From Bacteroidia bacterium (GTDB lineage: Bacteria; Bacteroidota; Bacteroidia; NS11-12g; UBA955): a DNA stretch of 13,720 nt. Numbering within the stretch: position 1 is the first letter of the stretch; each line of letters starts with the position of its first letter. Both the position numbers and the translations under genes were made by a program. Where the stretch lies: contig JALQWO010000027.1 of assembly GCA_023258655.1 (NCBI GenBank), positions 1 through 13,720 of the forward strand, written 5' to 3'. The notes under the pieces were generated by a model that worked only from the letters and a program-made list of their open reading frames with translations, made no database searches and was not told the DNA's origin. Of the stretch, positions 5,992 through 11,741 are shown one piece after another.

Positions 5992-6439
5992 ACTGCGATT
6001 GATAGGTTTGTATCCAATCGTTGACGGTCATTTTTTTGGCCAGTTCTGCGATAAGATTTAGCGGCGCGTCTTCGGCTTTTTTGAATCGAACGCAACCTTT
6101 TCCCATGTCTAATTTTTTGGTGCTGTGTTTGGGCCATTCGCTCTGAAACCAATCCAACAGCGGGCTGCTGGCGTAAAGTCCCATGTGATGCAGGGCGATA
6201 TGCGATTTGGTAGAGCCGAGGTTGATGAAGGGCAGCGGCAATTTGGGGTTGCAATGGTATCCATCGGGGAAAATGCTGTGTGGCACAACAAAGCCGATCA
6301 TGCCATAACTCATCACTTGCTGAAAGCCTTGGGGCAGGTGTTGCGACAAAGTCTCTGCGATGGCTTTGACGATTTCTTGTCGGTCTGCCGGCAACTGCGC
6401 GATGTATTCCTCAGGGGTTTGGATGGTTTCTTTGGTCAT
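5966..6439 (-). CDS. DUF1801 (YdhG-like) domain protein
   Basis: This 157-residue soluble protein fits the DUF1801 family. It has an N-terminal helix with YIAQLPADRQEIVKAIAETL (12-31), then the VMSYGMIGFVVP motif at 42-53, a STKSHIALHHMGLYA strand at 76-90, a GKGCVRFKKAED segment at 113-124 and a final helix LIAELAKKMTVNDWI. The family is small, with a fold related to CyaY/YjbR proteins; its biochemical role is unknown, although some members lie near stress or metal genes. The gene is monocistronic here. It converges on the carboxyltransferase gene, and its last 26 bases, including its stop, lie inside that gene. No strong -7 element is seen upstream; TTTATTTG near 6479-6486 on the minus strand is a weak candidate. 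Family assignment is fairly sure and function is unknown. Confidence 0.85.
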   Translation of the reverse strand: MTKETIQTPEEYIAQLPADRQEIVKAIAETLSQHLPQGFQQVMSYGMIGFVVPHSIFPDGYHCNPKLPLPFINLGSTKSHIALHHMGLYASSPLLDWFQSEWPKHSTKKLDMGKGCVRFKKAEDAPLNLIAELAKKMTVNDWIQTYQSQFRSAKSRG

Positions 6440-6602
6440 GGTTTGGATTCTTGCTAGCCCTTGTAACTGGATTAATGCAAATAAAAGCCCCGAAATTTAC
6501 GATTAATCTTTTTTTGTCCATGAGCCTCCAAGCTAATGGTATTGTCAAAATTGGTGTTGCGAACATAAAACCATAAATAATATCCTATTATGTCCAATTA
6601 TA
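6440..6602. other. A/T-rich spacer, no gene seen
   Basis: This 163-base spacer lies between the DUF1801 start and the end of the 166-residue membrane protein gene. I see no open frame of useful length, no RNA gene and no convincing terminator. The change from the richer composition of the housekeeping genes to the A/T-rich block begins here. A T7 run at about 6510-6516 is not preceded by a stable stem. Confidence 0.5.
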
Positions 6603-7103
6603 TTACGGTGCTTTGAGTCCAAGTTCATTAACATCTTTGTCAATTTTTACCCATTCAACACTTTTGTCAATATTGTTTGGAACTTCGCTTGTTATAATAA
6701 ACAATGGTGACAAATAAGTTACTTCGACTGTCCGTCTGTTGTAGCCCAAAGCCCCGATGTCTTGCATTTGAAATTCTACTGTCTTGAAACTTAGGTGGCT
6801 GTTTTGATATAAAATTGTCTGTGTCCGCCATGCACCTGACAGAAACAAAATTTTCATTGGGTGTACGAGAAAAATTAAAACCAGAATAATTGTTGGATAA
6901 ATAGTTCCAATAATTCGTTTGGTTTTTGTCTTTATTGCGAACAAGTTCCAAAGTAGAATTATCGGTGTCTCGATCAATAAACCTAAGTAAATAATTCGTT
7001 TTAAAATTTGATTTTTCATCTCCATACTTTCAAAGCCGTCTAGGAGAAAGAGCAAAACTGTCAAACAGTAAACAATATTCAATATTTTAGTGGTTCTTCT
7101 CAA
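6603..7103 (-). CDS. unknown membrane protein, three predicted membrane segments
   Basis: I do not recognise this 166-residue protein. Hydrophobic stretches at about 7-22, 35-56 and 64-81 look like three membrane helices, the second pair separated by the basic loop KTKTKRI. The remainder, about 85-166, is a polar domain with beta character (SFKTVEFQMQDIG, RRTVEVTYLSPLFIIT) that would face the periplasm or the cytoplasm depending on topology. The gene begins 21 bases after the stop of the 488-residue secreted protein gene, in the same direction, so the two are probably co-transcribed. It belongs to the A/T-rich block that differs from flanking genes. The ATG is followed by the basic MRRTTK, a plausible membrane-protein start. 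Confidence 0.7.
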   Translation of the reverse strand: MRRTTKILNIVYCLTVLLFLLDGFESMEMKNQILKRIIYLGLLIETPIILLWNLFAIKTKTKRIIGTIYPTIILVLIFLVHPMKILFLSGAWRTQTILYQNSHLSFKTVEFQMQDIGALGYNRRTVEVTYLSPLFIITSEVPNNIDKSVEWVKIDKDVNELGLKAP

Positions 7104-7124
7104 TTTATTGTGCCCTTGTTTCTG

Positions 7125-8591
7125 TCATTTGTAGTTTGCCGTAAATTCTGTTGTCAATATATTCGTGTTGTTGTCCCAAGAATATTCCACTTGTATTTGA
7201 TAGCTTACATTTTTCTTTAGTTTCGGTGTCTTTACGATTATTGATTGTAATCCAGTAGCTGTAATTTCTTGCTTGTGAATAGGTTTTGTTTTGTCGTCCT
7301 TGCCGTATAGTAAAACTGCCATGCTAGAAGTTTGAGCAAAATAGATGTCAAGTTGAACTTCTTTTTTTGATAAGCACGTAATTTTCCTAATATTGGTTTC
7401 GTCTGTCTTAACTGTTGGTTTTAATTTTTCTCCGTATTCTATTCCATCTTTTTTGATGTAGGTGATAACACCGTCTATTCCAGGAAAAATGTAGAACATA
7501 ATTGGAAAGTAGGGAAGGACATAATTTGTGTAAGGTGAATTAGTTTGGTGATATATTACTCTTGGAAAAGCAACACCACCTAAGGTGTCGTAAACATAGG
7601 CTGAAAAGCTAATAAATTTTTTCTTTGCTTCCTTTCTGTATTCTTCAATGTATTCCTTTTGAATTTTACTTTCATCCATTTTTAAGCTATCAATTTTGAA
7701 TACAGGTTTAAAGTTCTTTGTCCGAATAAATTGACGCCCATTCATATAAAAACCGCTGTCTTCCATTGTTACGAAAACTATTTGTGGTTCTTTTGTTCTA
7801 CCGCTTAGAAAATTGTAATCATTGTAGGTGATCATCAAATTTTTACGATTATTAATAATAGTGTCGCCACTGTAAATCATTGAGATAATTTGTTTCTTTT
7901 CAAACTCAACCAACCTTGTTGTGTCATTGTAACCTCTTCTGCGGTAATGTAATTGAACTTCATCGCCTTTGGTCAGTTCAAACTGCGAGTTGATTGGCGT
8001 TATGTTTTTTAGTCCTTGCGTCAGTTCAATGAACACTTCGCCTAAACAATATTTTGTCGCTGACATACAATTTTCTTCGAGTTCCATCACATTGAGTTCT
8101 GGTCGGTAAGTCAAAGAATACTTGCAGTTGTCGTCAATGAAAAACTTGATAGGCGTTTTCTCATCAGCAACAAAACTATCTCTCGGATAACTTCTACGTA
8201 AGTCAATGTATTCAGATTTTATTTTTCCTGTCTTCCCGAAAACAGTTCCTAGTTGCTCAAGGTTAGGGATTAGTTTAAGATTGTGAATAGTCTGTAAATT
8301 GTGGTCAAGTCGGATTAGTTCTTTGTTTGTGTTGTATTCGTATTCAACATAATTTGTTTTTGCTCCATCAATATCTTTGAATTTTGTCCAAAGTAATTTC
8401 TCAAATAGTTTACCTTGAATAGTTGTGTCGCCAAGAACTTGTTTTGTTAGGATGTAATTGCAAACTGTTACCGAGTCGTTGACCGTATAGTTCACATATA
8501 GAACCGATTTTTTCAAGTCAAACCAGCTTCTTTGTCCAAAAGCGGTCAATGAAAAAAAGGTCATAATAAATAAGGCAAGTGTTTTCGTCAT
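7125..8591 (-). CDS. unknown secreted protein with a possible internal duplication
   Basis: This 488-residue protein has no family I can name. Residues 1-20 (MTKTLALFIMTFFSLTAFGQ) form a clear signal peptide with a likely cleavage after AFG or FGQ, so it is exported. There are no further membrane helices except a weak hydrophobic patch at 359-370. Two segments resemble each other: NDSVTVCNYILTKQVLGDTTIQGK (about 38-61) and YNDTTRLVEFEKK followed by YSGDTIINNRKN (221-251), each an ND[ST] turn, a strand-rich stretch and a GDT[TI]I turn. That suggests two copies of a beta-rich module. A coiled, charged stretch lies at 302-326. The last 80 residues (about 408-484) alternate like a beta-sandwich. 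There is no clear PNP-type T9SS sorting tail and no lipobox Cys. It lies 21 bases before the 166-residue membrane protein gene. Confidence 0.75.
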   Translation of the reverse strand: MTKTLALFIMTFFSLTAFGQRSWFDLKKSVLYVNYTVNDSVTVCNYILTKQVLGDTTIQGKLFEKLLWTKFKDIDGAKTNYVEYEYNTNKELIRLDHNLQTIHNLKLIPNLEQLGTVFGKTGKIKSEYIDLRRSYPRDSFVADEKTPIKFFIDDNCKYSLTYRPELNVMELEENCMSATKYCLGEVFIELTQGLKNITPINSQFELTKGDEVQLHYRRRGYNDTTRLVEFEKKQIISMIYSGDTIINNRKNLMITYNDYNFLSGRTKEPQIVFVTMEDSGFYMNGRQFIRTKNFKPVFKIDSLKMDESKIQKEYIEEYRKEAKKKFISFSAYVYDTLGGVAFPRVIYHQTNSPYTNYVLPYFPIMFYIFPGIDGVITYIKKDGIEYGEKLKPTVKTDETNIRKITCLSKKEVQLDIYFAQTSSMAVLLYGKDDKTKPIHKQEITATGLQSIIVKTPKLKKNVSYQIQVEYSWDNNTNILTTEFTANYK

Positions 8592-8719
8592 GTTATTTCT
8601 CTGTTTTCGTAGTGTAAGTACCCCACTTTTCGAACTGGGTTAGTTACGACTTTTCAAGTTTAAGAATTATGTCGGCGTGTTTGCGGCTGCCTTACTGTTT
8701 GTCCAAAGATGGTTAAGAT
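8592..8719. other. spacer between the two secreted-protein genes
   Basis: This 128-base gap contains no open frame of useful length. On the minus strand CATCTTTG at 8702-8709 is a one-mismatch version of the TAnnTTTG element and could start the 488-residue protein mRNA with a leader of about 100 bases. A stretch around 8670-8695 is locally richer in G and C than the rest of the spacer. No stable terminator is seen. Confidence 0.35.
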
Positions 8720-9307
8720 TCATTGATTCGTTATTGTTAGTGCTTCCATGAATTCATTTACAATTAGAGCAACTTTTGAAAAATCTCCGCCAGTCATAAT
8801 TGGGGCATTAATGATTAAAACTTTGTCACCAATAACTGTCGTTGCAAATAGTTGAATTTCGGTTTGAGTGTCTACTTGCGTCGGAACTTTACCTAATTTG
8901 AAATACCAAATAAACCACCCTTTTGATTTTGTCACAACCCATTGACTACTAGGATTTAATATTTCTAAACCTAAGTCACTCTTAAAATACTCCAATTCAT
9001 TTTTTGAATATGCGTCAAGCAGTTCTTTTTGGTTATTAAAATTTTCTCCCTTCATGTCCTTTTGATACCCGTCAAATTTTAATGTCATGATTTGTAATAT
9101 CTGACTGTCTATGGTCACAAAACTATTTTGAGGAGAAACTGTAACTTGTCGTTTTAACGGAAACTTGAATGCAGTCGAAGAGCTTGAGTAGATTAATTCA
9201 TTGTTGCTTATTTGTAAATTACCGACAACTGGTGAAAACGAAACTTGTCCTTTTACATTTCCAGTAGAAAGTCCAATCAGAAGTATTAGAAAGAATGTTC
9301 TAGTCAT
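8720..9307 (-). CDS. unknown small secreted protein, possibly PsbP/DcrB-like fold
   Basis: This 195-residue protein starts with a signal peptide, MTRTFFLILLIGLSTGNVKG, with a likely cleavage before QVSFSP. The mature part of about 175 residues is mixed alpha/beta. The ending, with alternating strands TEIQLFATTVIGDKVLIINAP (149-169) and then a helix DFSKVALIVNEFMEALTI, has the strand-strand-terminal-helix layout seen in PsbP/DcrB-like lipid- or envelope-associated proteins. This is a resemblance of pattern only; I see no diagnostic motif. Trp123, Trp131 and Trp134 form a local aromatic cluster. It is the first of three same-direction genes, separated from the next by 128 bases. The start MTRTFF resembles the MTKTLA start of the next gene, and both follow an ATAA[CT] trinucleotide context. 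Its composition is A/T-rich. Confidence 0.7.
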   Translation of the reverse strand: MTRTFFLILLIGLSTGNVKGQVSFSPVVGNLQISNNELIYSSSSTAFKFPLKRQVTVSPQNSFVTIDSQILQIMTLKFDGYQKDMKGENFNNQKELLDAYSKNELEYFKSDLGLEILNPSSQWVVTKSKGWFIWYFKLGKVPTQVDTQTEIQLFATTVIGDKVLIINAPIMTGGDFSKVALIVNEFMEALTITNQ

Positions 9308-9410
9308 ATTATTTTGTAGTTGTTCTTTTAATGGTCATTTTAATGCTTGTCTTGCTTGTCTATTTCAAGGTTGTACTACAAAGGTTGCCGCCAACTAGAT
9401 TCTAAACGAA

Positions 9411-9435
9411 ACTAAGACAATCAACTAAGACATCA
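9411..9435. repeat. two-copy tandem direct repeat
   Basis: ACTAAGACAATCA (9411-9423) is followed at once by ACTAAGACATCA (9424-9435); the copies differ by one inserted A. It lies in the divergent region and could be a paired binding site or simple slippage. Confidence 0.55.
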
Positions 9436-9476
9436 AAATCACTTTTGAATATGTTGTTTTAACTTGCTATACTCAT

Positions 9477-9499
9477 TGACAAAATGGGATTTCTTGTCA
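9477..9499. repeat. inverted repeat TGACAA/TTGTCA
   Basis: TGACAA (9477-9482) and TTGTCA (9494-9499) are perfect inverted copies, with inner AAT and ATT that can extend the stem by three pairs past a small bulge. The right arm contains the TTG proposed as -33 box for the gene at 9568. It may be an operator, a weak hairpin, or chance. Confidence 0.4.
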
Positions 9500-9567
9500 G
9501 TTTGAATAATTTGATTAAGTTTACCAATAAATAGCGAACGATATTAGAACCTTCAACAGAAAAACAT

Positions 9568-9996
9568 ATGCTTTGGTACCTAAAAAAATGTGTTATTTTA
9601 ATTCTGATTTTCGTTGTTGTAAATATAGTTTTTGACGAAATAATTTCTATGGATTTATCTAAGGATTATTTTATACATAGGGTTCTTATGTCATTTATGT
9701 TGGGTGCAATTCCAAATGCTATTTTCCTCGTACTGTTGTGTCTTGTGAATGATGAATACCGCCGATTTTTGTCATTTCCACACAATCTCATTGAGGTTGT
9801 TTTAAGTATTCTATCACTCCAAATTATCCAGATATTGATAGATCGAATTCCGATTCAATTTATGTATATGAAATCTGGATCTAATATTTCTAAGCGCAGT
9901 CTTTTCGCTTATCCCTTCACAGAAGTTTACCACTATCTGCTATTATTTGGTTTTTTATTCCTGATAATTAAGTATTTCCGTACAGAGAATTCGTAA
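9568..9996 (+). CDS. unknown small membrane protein, four predicted membrane segments
   Basis: I do not recognise this 142-residue protein. Hydrophobic stretches at about 7-23, 38-60, 74-91 and 120-135 predict four membrane helices with short connecting loops. Basic residues at the N-terminus (KK at 6-7), RR at 65-66 and K136/R138 suggest that both ends lie on the cytoplasmic side. No catalytic motif is seen. It is the only plus-strand gene of the A/T-rich block and is divergent from the secreted-protein genes. Its weak promoter candidate lies at 9516-9523. It converges on the esterase gene, with 51 bases between stops and a nested hairpin there. An earlier in-frame start is unlikely because a hydrophobic helix follows this ATG directly. 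Confidence 0.7.
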   Translation: MLWYLKKCVILILIFVVVNIVFDEIISMDLSKDYFIHRVLMSFMLGAIPNAIFLVLLCLVNDEYRRFLSFPHNLIEVVLSILSLQIIQILIDRIPIQFMYMKSGSNISKRSLFAYPFTEVYHYLLLFGFLFLIIKYFRTENS

Positions 9997-10037
9997 ACCG
10001 TTGAATTGGTCTATAAACAAATTATCAGTTTATGATT

Positions 10038-10076
10038 CCAAAGTTCACTAATTCCCAATTTCATTGGGATCTTTGG
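10038..10076. terminator. nested hairpin between convergent genes, possible bidirectional terminator
   Basis: A perfect seven-base inverted repeat, TCCCAAT (10053-10059) and ATTGGGA (10063-10069) around loop TTC, is enclosed by a second pair, CCAAAG (10038-10043) and CTTTGG (10071-10076). The structure spans the last codons and the TAG stop of the esterase and follows the plus-strand membrane gene. No U-tract follows on either strand, so it is not a classical intrinsic terminator. It may protect mRNA 3' ends or weaken read-through. Confidence 0.4.
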
Positions 10077-11634
10077 TCAGAGGTGGGGGTGTTAGCAAGA
10101 AAGCGGCGTTGTCCTTGAATTGCTTTTGCCAGGTAGATTCTTCGTGGCCAAGTCCCTGATCTACTTGGGTTTTCCAGTCGCCCGGTAAAAAGGTTCCATC
10201 GACGAGGTATTTGTCGATTTCGTACCCCGACTTTGCCATGATCTGATCGATGCGTTTTTGGGTGGGTCCGTACAAAGCATCCAATCCCTCGGTGCCGTGG
10301 GTGAAGAGAATTTTGTGGTTGATGGGGTTGGGTAAGTTCTTTTTGAAATATCGTACCATGGCATCGGGAATGGGGTTGTTTTTCATTTCAAAAATGCCGG
10401 GCCAATGTGTAGAGAAGCAAGCAGCCGTGCCAAAGACTCCCGGGTATTCACAAATGCCGTACATCGAAATCAACCCACCCATCGAGGAGCCACCAATGAC
10501 CGTATGCGCGGCGTCGTTATAAGTATTGTATGTTTTGTTGATGAAGGGCCGCAGCTCATACACGATGAATTTTAAATAATCGTCGCTGTTGATGGGGTTG
10601 TGAAACACATCCGACTGATTCTGTCGTTTCGCCTCCATGATGGCCGCCTTTTCTTTGTCGGTGAGCGATTCATAGACCTTTTGCGGAAAGTAGTTTGAAT
10701 GGCGGTTCACGCCATCGTTCCAGATGCCCACAATGATGTAGTCTTGGTTTTTGTAGGCCGACATCGTTTCATCAATTCCCCATTCTTGGTGGTTCCAAGT
10801 GCTGTTGCCATCGAATAGATTTTGTCCATCGTGCAGGTAAATCACCCCGTATTTTTTTTCGGGATTGTAATCACTGGGTAGCCAAACATCTATGTTTCTG
10901 GCAGTCACGAAAGTGGAGGGAAAATAATGAAGTCGGTCGATGCGACCTTGGCTCGGCGCGGCGTTGGGTGTTCGAACGAGGGTGGCGGTTTGATACGATT
11001 GAAAGGGAAACGACCTTACAGCTGGTATTTCAGTGGTGTCGTAACCGGTGATTTTTCCATCGATCGGATTGATGCGCGGCACAACGTACAAGGTGTCTTT
11101 GTTGTGAGATTTGGCTTGCGTGCGTTGGGATGTGAGGGTGAATTGGATGGAATCGCCAAAGAACTTGTAGCTGCTATAAATGGTGCTGTTCAAAACGGTG
11201 AATTCAGAGAACAGGGTGTTGTTGAAGAAGGCTGCATCAATGTGTATGCCATTCATTTCATCGATATAGAGGTTGTTGGGGTTTTGGGCATCGACGACCA
11301 ATTGGTAGCGGCGGATATCGCCATCGTATTTGATGATGAAGGGGTAGCGCAGCGGGGGGTTGAGGTTTTTTTCAGCGGGTGGGGTGGTTATGGGCTTGCC
11401 AAAGATGATTTCCATGGTGGCAGTCATTCCTACCTCGTTGGCGTTTTTGTAAATGTTTAGCGTGCCTTTATAGTGTCCGAAAAAGCGTTCCTGGTGGAAT
11501 GCGGGAAAGACGGTTTTGTTATGGGTGGCGTGTTCTTGCGAGATATTTTGCTGGGCGCTGCTTTTCAATGGTTGGATGAAAAGGATCAAAGACAGGAGCC
11601 AAGGCAGGCAAATTCGGAGATGGAATGGCTTCAT
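10048..11634 (-). CDS. secreted esterase, Esterase D/Fes-like alpha/beta hydrolase with beta-rich N-terminal domain
   Basis: This 528-residue protein carries a signal peptide (about 1-28, PWLLSLILFIQPLKSSAQ) and is exported. Residues about 48-185 form a beta-rich domain of unknown role, beginning GHYKGTLNIYKNANEVG. From about 232 the esterase fold starts: RNIDVWLPSDY, then KYGVIYLHDGQNLFDG at 261-276, a strong feature of the putative-esterase (IroE/Fes/EsD) family. The nucleophile is Ser384 in GGSSMGG (381-387). His497 in GLGHEESTW fits the catalytic base, and the acid is probably in the 445-452 THGTEGLD region. Such enzymes cleave esters of siderophores, feruloyl groups or peptides; the substrate cannot be read from sequence. 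No lipobox or sorting tail is seen. It is divergent from the ABC-F gene and returns to the richer composition of the housekeeping genes. Confidence 0.88.
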   Translation of the reverse strand: MKPFHLRICLPWLLSLILFIQPLKSSAQQNISQEHATHNKTVFPAFHQERFFGHYKGTLNIYKNANEVGMTATMEIIFGKPITTPPAEKNLNPPLRYPFIIKYDGDIRRYQLVVDAQNPNNLYIDEMNGIHIDAAFFNNTLFSEFTVLNSTIYSSYKFFGDSIQFTLTSQRTQAKSHNKDTLYVVPRINPIDGKITGYDTTEIPAVRSFPFQSYQTATLVRTPNAAPSQGRIDRLHYFPSTFVTARNIDVWLPSDYNPEKKYGVIYLHDGQNLFDGNSTWNHQEWGIDETMSAYKNQDYIIVGIWNDGVNRHSNYFPQKVYESLTDKEKAAIMEAKRQNQSDVFHNPINSDDYLKFIVYELRPFINKTYNTYNDAAHTVIGGSSMGGLISMYGICEYPGVFGTAACFSTHWPGIFEMKNNPIPDAMVRYFKKNLPNPINHKILFTHGTEGLDALYGPTQKRIDQIMAKSGYEIDKYLVDGTFLPGDWKTQVDQGLGHEESTWQKQFKDNAAFLLTPPPLTKDPNEIGN

Positions 11635-11697
11635 TTGGAAAATTAAGGAGATTCAAATATCCAAGAATTTTGCGAAAGTGGGGCGGTGAATTCGGCG

Positions 11698-11705
11698 TAT
11701 TTTTG
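11698..11705 (+). promoter_or_regulatory. -7 promoter element for the ABC-F gene
   Basis: TATTTTTG is a perfect TAnnTTTG match, 36 bases before the ATG at 11742. A TTTG at 11669-11672 could act as -33 box, although the 25-base spacing is longer than usual. The predicted leader contains GTTGC (11716-11720) and GCAAC (11724-11728), a small hairpin, which overlaps an alternative GCTGT/ACAGC pairing. Confidence 0.45.
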
Positions 11706-11741
11706 TAGGATGGATGTTGCTGTGCAACAGCCGATATCAAC

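Larger units (their letters stand above)
9308..9567. other. divergent regulatory region between A/T-rich genes
   Basis: This 260-base gap separates the minus-strand secreted-protein genes from the plus-strand membrane-protein gene. AACCTTTG on the minus strand (9379-9386) is a one-mismatch -7 element for the minus genes. TAAGTTTA (9516-9523) with TTG 19 bases before it (9494-9496) is a seven-of-eight candidate for the plus gene. It also holds a short tandem repeat (9411-9435) and an inverted repeat (9477-9499). No gene or RNA family is recognised. Confidence 0.35.

Noticed and set aside
6568..6592. A/T-rich inverted repeat ATAAT/ATTAT near the end of the 166-residue protein gene
   Set aside because: Five pairs of A and T only; expected by chance in such A/T-rich DNA, and not followed by a T-run.
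7125..7370. Type IX secretion sorting tail at the C-terminus of the 488-residue protein
   Set aside because: The strand pattern is superficially similar, but the PNP-type start and the usual glycine-rich ending of the sorting domain are absent.
8617..8642. Imperfect palindrome CCCA/TGGG between the secreted-protein genes
   Set aside because: Only four contiguous pairs with a large loop; not a credible terminator or operator.
6440..10030. Integron-like cassette array in the A/T-rich block
   Set aside because: The genes are not all in one direction, and I could not find convincing attC end sequences or an integrase; GTTG/CAAC near 9384-9395 is too short to count.
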